Below are positions 44,229 through 56,434 of a DNA stretch of 64,000 nt, piece by piece; the first letter of the stretch is position 1, and the number at the start of each line of letters is the position of its first letter. The position numbers and the translations under genes are program-made. A model generated the notes under the pieces. It worked only from the letters and a program-made list of their open reading frames with translations. It was not told the DNA's origin and ran no database searches. The stretch lies in the NCBI GenBank assembly GCA_022495995.1, contig JAFEMH010003637.1, positions 62,001 to 126,000 on the forward strand, written 5' to 3'. The stretch comes from Adenophora triphylla var. japonica (taxonomy: Eukaryota; Streptophyta; Magnoliopsida; Asterales; Campanulaceae).

Positions 44229-45380
44229 GTGCAAAAAGGGAAGCACCATACTAATGAGTATCGGTACAGAGAGAAGAAATTGAATTTGAAACCTGAAGCG
44301 TTAGAAGTACCTTTGGTGATAAATACTCCGACTAATGAGTCGATTCCTATCTTGTCTATGTATAAGGAGTGGCCTTTGACAATAGGTGATAGAGAACTCG
44401 AGATTGACCTAATAGAGTGGAAAATGAATGAAATTGACAATTATTCGGGAATGGATTGGTTAGCCGTCCATCATGCCAAGGAAGACTGTTTTAAGAAAGA
44501 AGTACATTTCGCATTGCTATCTGGAGAAGAGCTTTATTTTCAAGGATCGAAATCGAGAATCCGATCTGGTCTTATTTCGGGAATGAGAACTCGGAAGACG
44601 TTGAGGAAAAGGATGTGAAGGATTCTTAGCCTATATGGGAGAGACGGATAAGAAAGGAGTAAGTATAGAGTCTCTTTCAGTGATCGGAGGTTTAAGGATG
44701 TGTTTCCAGAAGACTTGTTGGGAATACCACCAGAAAGGGAGGTGAAATTTTCCATAGACCTAGTATCAGAAAACGCATCAATATCGAAGGCATCGTACAG
44801 AATGGCCCGAATGAACTTAAGGAATTGAAGGAACAACTGTAAGAGTTATTGAATAAGGGTTTGATAAGACCGAGTGTTTCACCGTGGGGTGCACCGGCAT
44901 TGTTGTAAAGAAGAAAGACGTATCGATGAGAATGTGTATCGACTATCGGGAGTTAAATCGAGTGACGGTTAGGAATCAATATCCGTTAACAAGGATTGAC
45001 GAACTGTTTGACTACCTTCGGGGAGCGTGTTATTCTCGAAGATAGATTGAGATCGGAATATCATCAGCTAAGAGTAAAGAACGAGGAAGTTGCGAAGACG
45101 GCCTTTATGGCAAGGTACGGTCATTATGAGTTGTTGGTTATGCCGTTTGGGTTGACAAACGCGCCAGCTGCATTTATGGAATTGAGGAAATAATGTTTCA
45201 GGAATTCTGGGATAAGTGAATAGTTGTGTTTATGGATGATATCTTGGTTTATTCTAAGACTAAGGAGGAACATGAAGGACATTTGAGGTTAGTTCTACAT
45301 ATTTTGTGGGGACAAAAGTTGTACGCTAAATTCAAGAAGTATGAATTTTGGCGGGAGAGAGAGTGTATTCTTAGGACTTG
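44229..45380 (+). pseudogene. Gypsy protease/reverse transcriptase remnants
   Basis: Frames are broken throughout. Recognisable: a retropepsin C-terminal/linker part (SGMDWLAVHHAKEDC then LLSGEELYFQGSKSR, ~44445-44560), RT fingers [20 protein letters not shown] at ~44929-44990, [13 protein letters not shown] near 45140-45180, and the catalytic [11 protein letters not shown] at 45229-45261. Stop codons and frame changes lie between all of them. Confidence 0.85.
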
Positions 45381-45779
45381 TGGTATCTAAGGATGGCATT
45401 GAAGTGGATCCAACAGAAATAGAGGCTATAATATATTGGGAGAGATAAACCGCAGTTAGTGAGATAAGAAGTTTCTTGGGGTTAACATGATACTATAGGA
45501 GATTCATTGAATGCTTTCGAAGTTGTCAGTACAATTAACAATGTTAACGCAGAAAGGAGCAAGGTTTGTTTAGTTAGAAGAATGTGAAAAGAAATTTCAA
45601 GGGCTGAAGAGTCGAATTGTGTCCGCACCGGTTCTTACTATACCAAGGATCGGACGGATTTGTGATATATAGTGATACTCCATTGAAGGTATTAGGTTGC
45701 GTGTTGATACAGAATGATAAGGTTATAGCTTATGCGCCAATATAATTGAAGAACCATGAGAGAAATTACCCGACCCACG

Positions 45780-46220
45780 ATTTGGAATTAGCAGCGGTGG
45801 TATTTGCATTGAAAATTTGGAGACATTACTTGTATGGAACAACTTGTCAAATATATTTACGGATCATAAGAATCTTAAATACATTTTCACTCAGAAGGAG
45901 CTTAATATGAGACAAAGGAGATGGCTTGAATTATTGCAGGATTATGATTGTACGATATCAAACCATCCAGGGAAGGCCAATAAGGTGGCCGATGCATTGA
46001 GTAGGAAGAGTTGCGGAACCTTAGCGGCATTGATTTCTAAGGGGGTAAGTGCGTGGAATAACATTGAGGTTTCAAAATTAGAAGTGCGAATTAAAGGGTA
46101 TTTGACTCTGCTGATGGTTCAGCCGACACTTTTGAACAGAATTAAGGAAGCCCAAGAAATTGACGAAGAGGCAGTAAAGATGCAGGAGAGTATAGGCAAG
46201 GGAAAGTTAAGTCCACGATA
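45780..46220 (+). pseudogene. Gypsy RNase H and linker remnant
   Basis: Open from ~45817. Reads [20 protein letters not shown] and LELLQDYDCTISNHPGKANK then VADALSRKS, the standard gypsy RNase H end. It then goes directly to IKEAQEIDEE and KGKLSPR, skipping the integrase catalytic core: an internal deletion joins the linker to the sequence before the C-terminal integrase tail. Confidence 0.85.
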
Positions 46221-46550
46221 ATTGGGACCGTTCGAGATCCTTGACAAGATTGGGGAAGTGGCCTATAGATTGGCACTACCACCGGTTTAGCTGGAGTGCA
46301 TGAGGTGTTCCATGTCTCTATGCTAAGGAAGTATATTCACGATCCGAGTCACGTGATCGAGTACAAACAGCTAAGAGGCTGTGCCGATTTGATTTATGAT
46401 GAAAGACTGATCAAGATCGTCCAGAAAGGACGAGAAGGTAAGAAAGCGGTTGGTTCCATATGTGAAGGTGCAATGGAGCAACCACACAGAGCGAGAAGCA
46501 ACTTGGGAACTCGGAAGCGAGATGCGTAAAATGTATCCCGATGTCTTCGA
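46221..46550 (+). pseudogene. Gypsy integrase C-terminal/chromodomain-side remnant
   Basis: GPFEILDKIGEVAYRLALPP at ~46228-46287, a stop, then VHEVFHVSMLRKYIHDPSHV at ~46297-46357 and later fragments in shifted frames. This is the GPF/Y and pre-chromodomain region of chromovirus integrases. Confidence 0.8.
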
Positions 46551-46602
46551 AAATTAAGGTACGTTTAGTTTGGAGGACCAAACTCTTTTAAGGGGGTAAG
46601 AA

Positions 46603-49372
46603 TGTAAAGACCCGAAAAAAATTTGAATTTAGAATTTTAATTTAATTATTTTGTTAACAAATAATTAATGTAATTGTAATTATTAATTAGTAGTTAATAA
46701 TTGGGCTATTAAGGGTTAAATTAAATGAGTAGGAGGATTGACCAAGTTGGGCTAAATTATGTGGGCTTGTGAGGTGTGTGGCCCAAGGAGGATGATACCC
46801 AATTATAAATACCAAAAACCCTCCTTAATTTCCATAACCCTTATAATTAACAAAAGAAAAAAAAAATTTTAAACCCTAATTCTTGGAGGCAGCCGAACTG
46901 AAGGAGGAGGGATTCGGCCGAGCTCTTGATCTTTTTGATCAATTCTTCTAAACGAAAAATCAAGGTAATGAAAAATCCTAAATTTTGGCTTTCGTTTCAT
47001 TCAATTTGGATTAGTATTGAATTAGTTATGAATTTTTGAAGATTTAAAATTATTTTATTCTAGGATGTTCATTCTTAGATTTTAAATGTTCAATCTTGGA
47101 GTTTAATGAATTGATTGATGATTATAAAGATGGGAAAATCTAAGGTTTAATGATTAGGAGTATAACCTATTGTTGAATCTTTAAATCTTGAATAATAAGA
47201 TTATGAAATTCAAAGTATTAAGTTGTAAAAGCCCTAATTATGTTCTTGGATTGAATTAAATTATTATGTCAATTATTCTTGGATGAAAAGGAGGAACAAA
47301 AAAAATGATGTTTAGGGCACATTAGGGTCGGCCGAATGGCCTTAGGGTTATGGAATTATATTTTGTTAAATCCATTAAGCTTTTGGGTTAGTTTAAATGA
47401 TTTCGGTTAAGTTTCCAAGCGAAAAAGGACTAAATTGAATAGTTATAAGCTGAAACCGTTAAAAGTCTAACTGTACAGTCAGGAAATTGATGGAGAAATT
47501 AACTGAAGGATTAAATTGTAAAGCTTAAAACTGCAGAAGGACCATTCTGTCATTAATTGAAAGTCAAGGGACTAATTAGTAAATATTTAAAAGTTGAGGG
47601 ACTAGTTTGCAAATATTTAAAAGTTGAGGAACTAAATTGCAAATATTTAAAAGTTGAGGGACTAATTTGCAAATATCTAAAAGTTGAGGGACTGTTTTGT
47701 AATTTTTCAAAAGTTGAGGGACTATTTTGTAAAATTTGGAAAGTTAAAGGACTTTATTGAAATTAAGAAAACCTAAAGGAACCTTTTGAAATTTAGGAAA
47801 AGTCCAAAGACTTTAAAGAAATTATATCAAAGAGAAAGAAGAAAAATAACACTTTAGTATTAAAAAGAATACTAAAAGACTTAGGTTCCTAGAATAGTAG
47901 GGTTCGAAATTGAAAGCTTCCAAAGAAGGAAACTTTCTAATTAAAGAAGGCTACCCAAAAAGAGAAGAGGACCGTAATTAGGAAGGCTATCGGAATTAGA
48001 CTTCCATTGAAAGGATTGAACCTAAGTTTCCTCTTGAGGAAAGATCTATAAGAAGAAAGTTTCTAAAATTAAGAAACTGCTAAATTAGGAAAGTTCCTAA
48101 AAATAGAAAGTTAGTTAACCAGTTAAGGTGAGTCTAAGAGTAACTCATATGTTAACTAAGGAAAGGAAGTATAGGTACGTAAGAAGTAATAAACAATTAC
48201 CTGTGCCTAAGTTATGTTGTTACGTGATTGTAGATTTCGCGTAAAGGCGTTGCTTAAGGAAGGAAAGCAAAGCTAAGGTAAGGGATTACGTTCATTAAGT
48301 ATTTGAATGTATCTTCCTTTGTTATAGAATTCCCTATTGATGATTTGTATACTACTGTGGCCGGTAGTTATTCATTTGTATTCCCTCGTTATGAACGTTT
48401 TTGAAATATCTTACCATTGATGCGTTTTTGTTCAATGTGTATCTATGTGAATTGAAATTGACTTATGTGTTCTCGTACCATGAACACTATGAATATATGA
48501 TGTTAAATTGTCCAATTGATGAGGACTCTATATGTATTTGGTCTAGACAGATTGAAATGACCTAAGGCCTGAAGCAGATTGAAATGGTCTCAAAGTTAAA
48601 TAAATTGGTCTAGACAGATTGAAATGACCTAAGGTCTAGTCGATTGAAATGACCTCACTATAGAATGAAATGGTCTAGTCGAATGAAATGACCTAAATTC
48701 TATAGATGTGATTATCATGATATATCGAGAATAAGGGAGCGCCCCGAGATAAAAGGCGTAGATTCTCTTATTCGAGAATAAGGGGCGCCTTAAATTAAAG
48801 GCGTAGATCTTCTTATTCAACGATCACCGAATAGGTGTATCGGAGTCACCCTAGATTAAAGGTGCACAATTACTTGGAATTGACGGACAAGTGTGTGTAA
48901 AGTTCTATCGGTTATTGTAAAAGTGCCACTACTTGTTATTTGAAAAAGTAACCTCCTTTGACATTCTCAGTACCAAAACTATTTATTGTACATGTTATCC
49001 TTTCATTGATATATTATTACACTCCGTTCGCTCCTGCTGTCTCTTCTTAGAAACCGAAGAGACCCCGTATGAACTTGAGCTTTGTTCGCTCACCCTTTCA
49101 TATTCTTTTTCCCTCCCGGGTAATAAATGATTGGAGAGGATTGGTGCGTGTTTGTGGATTAGCGGCTTTTGGAGTTCAAATAATTATTTTAGAATATTAA
49201 GTATTTCGAGCTAGTGGTTTGTACTAGCCGTAGAGATTATTACCGTTTTCAGCATTTAAGTTTATTTCAAATAGTGGTTAGTACTTTTGAATTATGGTTT
49301 TAGTAGCCGTTGGAGGCTATTCTATTATTAAATTAAGTATTATTATTATGTATGAATTTTGGGGTTGTTACA
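46603..49372 (+). repeat. Gypsy 3' LTR
   Basis: 2770 bp, same ends and internal arrays as the 5' LTR. Small deletions relative to it (e.g. near 48355, 48545 and 49076) account for the length difference. Confidence 0.95.
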
Positions 49373-49377
49373 CGAAC

Positions 49378-50236
49378 AAATAGAAACTTGTTGAGATAAA
49401 TTAGCAAATGTTTGTATTAAACCATATTTATATTTCCCGACTATTTTTGCAATATCACGTGTGAGAGTTCTACGTGGTATTCTTTTTGCAGTGGGGTTAA
49501 GAGAGAGTTTGGCAAAATCTTCATAGAATTCATCATCGGCAAAACTAATGGAAAGACATTTAACACAAACAAATTTTGTCATACCTCTTCTATGGTTTTG
49601 TTCACTATAATGAAATGTAGTGGAAGAAGAAGACGTACCTACAACGCCCATCGAAGAAGTCGAAACTCCTTGGAGTTGTGTTTGAGTTGGATCTATGCCA
49701 AATTCGGTAGGATGATGAACTCGAACATGCTTGGTATAAGTGCCGTATCCATTGCCATCCCTCCAAGTATAAACATTTTCACAATAGTTACATATCACTT
49801 TCCAAACCTCCTCACCATGTTTGTCCAATCCGAGCTCCTTCCTAAAGTGACGAATAAAAATTGAGGACTTCGGTTCACGAATTTTAGGAGAAGGCGGTTG
49901 ACCTTGTCGACCGCCTCCACGAAGACCGCGACCCCTTCCTCTTGGTGCGGTGGTGGTAGGTTATGTGCATCACTTTCTTCAATACTTGGAGTTCCTACAA
50001 ATTGTGGTTGTTGTGACATGAAAGGCGGTATTGGAAATTGTTGGTCTCAACTCAACCTCCTCCTCATCTTCTAAATTTTCCCATTGATTTCTCCCCGACA
50101 TTCCCCCATCATAAAAGGGAATATCATTTGGAATTTGTGGTGGTGGTGGTGGTGGTGGTAGTCGAGAAGATGAAGAAGGTTGGTTGTTTTTGCTCTTGCT
50201 ACCCGTTTTTGTTAAGTTTCTAAGGAAAGAAGACAT
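49378..50236 (-). pseudogene. hAT transposase, N-terminal part with BED zinc finger
   Basis: Minus strand from ATG at 50236. Starts MSSFLRNLTKTG, then a proline/acidic low-complexity region. After a frame disruption around 49980-50050 (stop at 49979 in the first frame), the BED finger follows: W-x(4)-C-x2-C ... H-x4-H (VICNYCENVYTW and TKHVRVHH, ~49710-49800). Reading ends at the gypsy TSD (49373-49377). So there are two lesions: the frame break and the insertion. Confidence 0.85.
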
Positions 50237-50874
50237 GATGATGGTGTATTGGTGATTTGGTGTGTATGATGAGTGATGAGTGAATAGTGAAGACTATGAA
50301 AATGGATGAAAATATGGAAAATGAGGATGGAATTATGGATTATGGAATATGAATGTTGGTGAGTGATTTGAGGCTTTGATCTTGAGACTTGAGAGTTAAG
50401 AACTTAAGAGAGAGTTAAGAGAGAGTAAAGATTAAGAGAGAGTTAAGAGAGTTTTGTGAAAATAAAATGTAATGAGGTGAATTTGTATTTATAGGTGAAA
50501 GGTAAGGATTGTTTTGTTTTTTTATTTATTTTTAATTATCAAAATTGTCTAAAAAGTCAAAAAAAAGGGCAAATTTGGATCAAAAGGTGAAAAAAAAGGG
50601 GCAAATTTTGAAATTTTTTGAATTTTCTGCAAAGAACTGCCGGTTCCACGGTTCCGAACCGCCGGTTCCCGGGTTCCGGTTCTCCAGTTCCGGTTCCGGT
50701 TCCAAAACCGGCGGTTCACGGTTTTTTAAAAATAGGAACCGAGATTGAACTGGAAACCGGTCGGTTCCGGTTCTAGCCGGTTCCGGTTCTCGCCGGTTTC
50801 GGTTCTGCCGGTTCCGGTTCGGTTCTCCGGTTCCGCCCGGTTCCGGTTCCGGTTTGCCCATGTCTACTTGTAAC

Positions 50875-50991
50875 TAATTTGTATGGTATTTCTTTTTTGA
50901 ATTTTTGAGGTACCATACTATGGGATATTACATTCTTTGTAGCGCTTGTGTCTAATAGGGCAGTAATGTCTATGCCACGAGAACTTATCAC
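50875..50991 (-). pseudogene. Pararetroviral aspartic protease active-site fragment
   Basis: Minus-strand stretch of ~39 codons containing an ALLDTSATKN segment, where D-T-S/G-A is the retropepsin-type active site. Interrupted immediately downstream by the right end of the hAT element. Upstream the frame is closed by several stops, so the start has been lost or rearranged. Confidence 0.65.
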
Positions 50992-51021
50992 TCAATTCTA
51001 TCATTATGGAATGATTGATTA

Positions 51022-51648
51022 TGTTGATGTTTTTAGCTTAGTAAATATTGAAGAATGAATATATCCAAAATGATATAGAAATAAAACATAAGAAGGACCC
51101 AGCCGAGTGGTTAAGTTGCATGCCTAAAGGGAGGTCGCGAGATCAATTCCTGGCAGAAGCATTATATATATATATATATCAAAGACCTGGCACTTGGCAC
51201 TTGGACACGGTGCGCGTGGGTTTCTGAAGTGCCTTCTATGTTTTTATTTGATTTTCTGTGACTGCATTTTTTGAATTTAAAATGACAGTTTTCTTTTTAA
51301 ATTCAAAGGCTGTTTCAAACTGAATGATCATATCCTTTCGTTTGAAAAGTCATCAATGTCTTATATATATGTAAGACCAATTACAGAAAAAAAAAGAACC
51401 ATCATTCTTCTCTTCTAATTTCTCTCATACTGTAAGCTTTTCAAAATATTCTAGAGGGAGAATCTTCAGGTTTTGCTGCCTGGAGATTCTCGATTGTTTC
51501 GTTGAATCCTAGAGGTAATTTGCCCACAAATCCTGCAGCAACATAGTGGGGGCAAATAACACCTTAAGGACAGTGTCATCAAAGCACGCAGGGAAACATA
51601 CTGATTTTTTCTTCCCATTCCATACAATTTATTACAACCACTACAACA
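51022..51648 (+). repeat. Copia 5' LTR
   Basis: 627 bp, TGTTGATG...CTACAACA. A TATA-like TCTTATATATATGTAAG lies at ~51360-51376, which would place the transcript start near 51400. The U5-side segment 51553-51567 is complementary to the sequence just after the LTR. Confidence 0.93.
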
Positions 51649-51679
51649 ATCTTAAGGTGTTATCTGTTTTTGGTTGGAA

Positions 51680-52757
51680 ATGGAGTCAGAGTCAGAGTCC
51701 GCTTTCAAAGTGCTTAGTCAGGATTTCGTCAAACTAAATAGGTTTGATGGAACAAACTTCAATCGCTGGAAGGACAAGATGATGTTCGTGCTCACAACGT
51801 TGAAGATTGCTTACGTCCTTGATCCAAATCTGCCAGAAATTCCCGAACCCAAAGATGATGAACCTAAAGAAATCACAGCAAGTAGAAAGCAACGAAGGGA
51901 CGATGAAGTCTTTGTGCAGGGGTCATATTCGAATACACTATCAGATCGCCTGTATGATCTGTTTGTCTCAGTTGTATCTCCGAGGGAAATTTCGCAAAAT
52001 CTCGAATTCAAGTACAACAATGAGAAGCAAGGCGCAGATAAGTTTTTAATTATGAAGTACTTTGAATATTTTATGACTGATAATATTTCGATTATGGATC
52101 AAGTACACGATTTGCAAGTTATGGTTTCCAAGTTGAAAGATTTGAAAGTGGAAATTTCTGAATCATTGCAAGTAGGGGCGATTATCGCAAAATTGCCTCC
52201 TAGTTGGAATGATTATAGAAAGAAACTGATGCACGCCACTGAAGGATTCACTTTAGAACAGATTCAAAAGCATATAAGGATTGAAGAAGAATCTCGAAAT
52301 ATCCATAAAAAACATGTTATTGAATCTTCTTCTAAAGTTAATCATGTGGAGGGTGGGAACTTTCAGAACCAGAAAAGGGGAGGAAACAAAAGAAAGCAAC
52401 CAGATTCAAACACAAATTCCAATGACAGTAAGAAAGGAAAGAAGTGCTATTTTTGTCAAAAATTGGGCCACTTCAAGAAGGATTGCAGGCTGCGGAAAAG
52501 ACAACTGAGTGAAAATGCCAATGTTGCAAATGTTGTAGAAACTGATGATTCTGCAATTATTGCAATGATCTCTGATTTGCATATTGGCATGATTACTGAA
52601 ATCAACATGACCGGTGTAACCAAATCATCGGACTGGTGGATTGATTCTGGAGCAACTTTTCACGTATGTCATGATAAATCTCAATTCAAAGAATATGAAG
52701 AGATTAAGGATGGACAGAAGGTGCTGCGTATAAGGAAACAATATACATGCAGAAGTT
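51680..52757 (+). pseudogene. Copia gag and protease
   Basis: ATG at 51680 is the first ATG after the LTR. GAG-type region (FDGTNFNRWKDKM; later KLPPSWNDYRKKLMH), zinc knuckle CYFCQKLGHFKKDC (CCHC, 52445-52486), then protease WWIDSGATFHVC (~52634-52669). The frame shifts around 52725-52757; the downstream integrase frame is entered only by a different frame with an in-frame stop nearby. Thus gag and protease look readable but are uncoupled from pol. Confidence 0.9.
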
Positions 52758-54857
52758 TTGGGAAAAGGAAATGTTTCCATGCAATTCACTTCTGGAAAAG
52801 TGTTGGTGCTGCAGAATGTGCTTCATGTTCCTGAAATAAGAAAGAATCTTGTTTCTGCAAATATGCTGAATAAGAAGGGTCTGAAGATTGTAATAGAATC
52901 TGATAAGATTGTACTGTCTAAGAACGGGGTTTTTGTTGGAAAGGGGTATGCTTGTGATGGGATGTTCAAACTCAGTATTATTAATAATAATAAGGCGATA
53001 AACGCCAGTTCTGCTTATATCGTTGAATCTTCTTTCTCTTTATGGCATAATAGGCTTGCACATGTTAATTTCCGTTCCATAAAATATATGTCAAAACATG
53101 GTCTTATTTCTTGTCAAGATGATATGAACAGAAATGATAAATGTGAAATATGTATTCAAGCAAAAATAACTAAGAAACCTTTTCCCTCCGTAGAAAGAAA
53201 TTCAGAAATGCTAGAGTTAATTCATTCTGACATTTGTGAATTAAATGGCATGCTTACCCGAGGAGGAAATAGATATTTTATCACATTTATTGATGATTAT
53301 TCCAGATTTACTTACGTTTATCTCATGAAAACTAAAGACCAGGCCTTTGAGAAATTTATGTGCTATAAGTCCCTTGTTGAAAATCAGAAAGAAAAGAAGA
53401 TAAAACAATTAAGAAGTGATAGGGGCGGTGAGTACTTTCCATCTGAATTTGATAAATTCTGTGAAGAAAATGGTTTGGAACATCATTGTACTCCTCCTTA
53501 TACTCCACAACAGAATGGTGTTGCGGAAAGAAAAAATAGGACATTAGTTGATATGACTAATGCTATGTTATTAAATGCTCACTTGCCAAATAATTTATGG
53601 GGGGAAGCATTACTTACAGCTTGTTATATTAATAATAGAATTCCTTCACAAAGATTAAAGATATCTCCATATGAATCATGGAAAGGAAGAGCACCAAATT
53701 TAAGTTATCTTAAAGTTTGGGGTTGTCTAGCATTTTATAGAGTCCCAAATCCTAAACGGACTAAATTGGGACCTAGAGCATTAAAAAGTGTATTTGTTGG
53801 ATATGCAGAAAATTCTAAAGCATATAGATTGTTGGATTTAGATTCTAACGTAATAATAGAATCTAGAGATGTTGAATTTATTGAAAATAAATTCATAAAT
53901 GAATCCAATAATACTTCAGAACAAATGCATAATAATGCTAGTGCATCTTCTGGTACAAAAAGAACAATGTCTGAAATCCCAAATGAACCAAGAAGAAGTC
54001 AAAGAGCTAGAAAGGAGAAAAACTTAGATCCTGGTTTTATATCATCTCAGGCTATTACTTTCTTAGTTGAGGGTAATAAGGATGGTATTCTTGCTAAAAT
54101 ACCCATGTTGCTTAACTTAGAAGACACAGATCCTAAAACTTATAGAGAAGCTATGACTTCTAGAGATGTGGCTTTCTGGAAAGAAGCAATACAGGATGAA
54201 ATGGACTCAATTATATCCAATAAAACTTGGATTTTAGTTGATTTGCCTCCTGGATCAAAACCTATAGGGTGTAAATGGGTATTTAAAAAGAAATATAATA
54301 CTGATGGATCAGTTCAGACTTTTAAAGCAAGATTGGTTGCTAAAGGATTTAGACAAAAGGAAGGAATTGACTATTTTGATACATATGCACCAGTAGCTAG
54401 GATGACATCCATTAGAGTATTATTAGCTTTAGCATCTCTATATAAGCTATATGTACATCAAATGGATGTTAAAGTAGCATTTCTAAATGGTGAACTTGAA
54501 GAAGAAGTGTATATGGAACAACCGGAAGGCTTCATAATGCATGGAAATGAAAGAAAGGTGTGCAAACTTGTAAGATCATTATATGGTCTAAAACAGGCTC
54601 CAAAGCAATGGCACGAAAAGTTTGACACTATCATATTGTCCCATGGTTTTAAGCATAATAATGCAGATAAGTGTATTTACTCTAAATTCACTAATCATTA
54701 TGGAGTAATCATTTGTCTATATGTTGATGACATGCTTATTATTGGGACAAATATGGACGGTGTAAATGAAACTAAGAATTATCTTTCCTCACAGTTTAAG
54801 ATGAAAGATCTTGGTGAGGTAGATACCATCTTAGGCATAAAGATTAAAAAGACATAG
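52758..54857 (+). pseudogene. Copia integrase and reverse transcriptase
   Basis: One long open frame, ending TAG-TAA at 54855-54860. Integrase zinc-binding (WHNRLAHVNF ... CEICIQAK), catalytic core (HSDICEL, FIDDYSRFTYVY, QQNGVAERKNRT), then RT (FWKEAIQDEMDSI, WVFKKKYNTDG, DVKVAFLNGELEEEVYMEQP and YVDDMLII with YVDD at 54720-54731). Expected to continue into RNase H but stops just after the RT thumb region (LGIKIKKT). Confidence 0.93.
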
Positions 54858-54860
54858 TAA

Positions 54861-55666
54861 GGGATTTGCTTTATCTCAATCTCATTACATAGAGAAAGTT
54901 TTAAATAAATTTAAATATTTGGGATTCGGTGAAGTTAGTACTCCATTATGATGTTGCAAATAAGCTTTCTGAGAATTCAGGAAGGACCATTGCACAACTT
55001 GAATATGCAAGCGCCATTGGAAGTCTTATGTATGTCATGCATTGTACCAGGCCTGATATCTCATTTGCAGTTTGCAAACTTTCGAGATATACAAATAACC
55101 CAATCTTGAACATTGGAAAGGAATTGGCAGAGTTCTTGGATATCTCAAAAGAACTATTAATTTGGGTTTATATTATAATTCCTATCCGGCAGTTTTGGAA
55201 GGATATTCAGATGCTAGTTGGATTACTAGTGCTAGTGACAATAAGTCAACATCTGGATGGATTTTTACTATTGGTGGAGGAGCTGTTTCTTGGGCTTGAA
55301 AGAAACAAACTTGTATTACGCACTCCACAATGGAATCGAGAGTTTGTTGCTCTAGCCGCCGGCAAAGAGGCAGAATGGCTGAGGAATCTGTTGTTAGATA
55401 TAGAGTTGTGGCCACAACCAATGCCAGCCATATCTTTGCACTGTGATAGTGAAGCTACTTTGACGAGAGCATTAAGTAAAATTTACAACGGAAAATCTCG
55501 ACACATTAGCTTGAGACATGAATATGTCAGACAATTACTAACAGAAGGAATAGTCACAATCTTATATGTGAAAACAAGTGAAAACTTGGCGGATCCGTTT
55601 ACTAAAGGTCTCTCCAAAGATTTGGTGAGAAGAACCTCAACTGAAATGGGGTTGAAGCCTTTATAG
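54861..55666 (+). pseudogene. Copia RNase H, with frame changes
   Basis: After the stop, RT connection and RNase H continue in another frame: IGSLMYVMHCTRPDISFAV (~55015-55072), then a frame change within ~55130-55310, then LHCDSEATLTRALSKIYNGK and ENLADPFTKGLSKD near 55430-55620, terminating TAG at 55664-55666. SDASW..SASDNKSTSGW-type RNase H core is visible in a separate frame near 55205-55260. Confidence 0.85.
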
Positions 55667-56163
55667 AGTCACCAGTAATAGGAACCCAACATTTTAGCTA
55701 GAACTACCACTAGTATAAATGTTCAATGGGTAACAACAAGTTATTGATATGTGATTGGTTTTTAACAATAGGAGGGTGAGTTTTATACTCTTAATGGAGA
55801 AGTTTCTATATCATATAGAAACTTAGGATACTCCACCTATATGAACATTAAGAAGTGGTGCCGCTTCTCTATCAAAAGTAAAAGGCTTGACTTTTGGACA
55901 TGTTCATGAATTCTAGGAGGTAGCACATGGCCATATGAGTGCTAGGCATATCTAGAATTTTAAGAGAAACTGGAATGAACTATGTGAGTAGTATTTCCGG
56001 ATTTAACAAAGGAATCTTGGTTCAAGCATACAACCACCTTTGATTTCGTTATATCTTTGAAATATATACTCTAAGTAAAGGTTCAATTCTGAAGAACACC
56101 TTTAATTAAGCATAGATTCAATAGTATGAGGACATTAAATATTTACAAAGCTAAGTGGGGGAT
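55667..56163 (+). other. Copia 3' untranslated region and polypurine tract
   Basis: Non-coding between the RNase H stop and the 3' LTR. Ends in AAGCTAAGTGGGGGAT, the polypurine tract adjoining the LTR start at 56164. Confidence 0.8.
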
Positions 56164-56434
56164 TGTTGATGTTTTTAGCTTTGTAAATATTGAAGAATGA
56201 ATATATCCAAAATGATATAGAAATAAAACATAAGAAGGACCCAGCCGAGTGGTTAAGTTGCATGCCTAAAGGGAGGTCGCGAGATCAATTCCTGGCGGAA
56301 GCATTATATATATATATATATCAAAGACTTGGCACTTGGCACTTGGACACGGTGCGCGTGGGTTTCTGAAGTGCCTTCTATGTTTTTATTTGATTTTCTG
56401 TGACTGCATTTTTTGAATTTAAAATGACAGTTTT
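56164..56434 (+). repeat. Copia 3' LTR, first part
   Basis: First 271 bp of the 3' LTR, equal to 51022-51292, ending in the GTTTT target of the solo LTR. Continues at 59823-60178 (356 bp, equal to 51293-51648). No length difference from the 5' LTR. Confidence 0.93.

Larger units (their letters stand above)
39757..49372 (+). mobile_element. Ty3/gypsy (Tekay-like) retrotransposon, defective
   Basis: 9616 bp with exact TSD CGAAC (39752-39756, 49373-49377). LTRs of 2779 and 2770 bp begin TGTAAAGACCC and end GGGGTTGTTACA. PBS TGGTATCAGAGC at 42538-42549 matches the initiator Met tRNA; PPT AAGGGGG at ~46590-46596. The inner region has decayed protease, RT and RNase H fragments and a chromodomain-side tail; gag and the integrase core are missing. 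LTRs differ by only scattered substitutions and small indels, so insertion is fairly recent and the element was probably mobilised in trans. Confidence 0.93.
37600..50866 (-). mobile_element. Autonomous-type hAT transposon, interrupted by a gypsy element
   Basis: TIRs TAGGCATGGGCATCCGG (37600) and, inverted, TAGACATGGGCAAACCGG (ending 50866), with TSD CTTGTAAC at 37592-37599 and 50867-50874, exact. Both sub-ends are arrays of GGTTCCGG-type motifs. It encodes a BED-finger/hATC transposase on the minus strand, split by the 9.6 kb retrotransposon at 39757-49372. The element without the insert is about 3.65 kb, normal for an autonomous hAT. Confidence 0.93.

Noticed and set aside
51101..51170. 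tRNA-Ser/Leu-like GCCGAGTGGTTAAG segment in the copia LTRs (also 56242-56310)
   Set aside because: GACCCAGCCGAGTGGTTAAG and GGTCGCGAGATCAATTCCTG resemble tRNA A and B boxes, but there is no cloverleaf with an acceptor stem; it is part of the LTR in both copies, perhaps an ancient tRNA or SINE piece.
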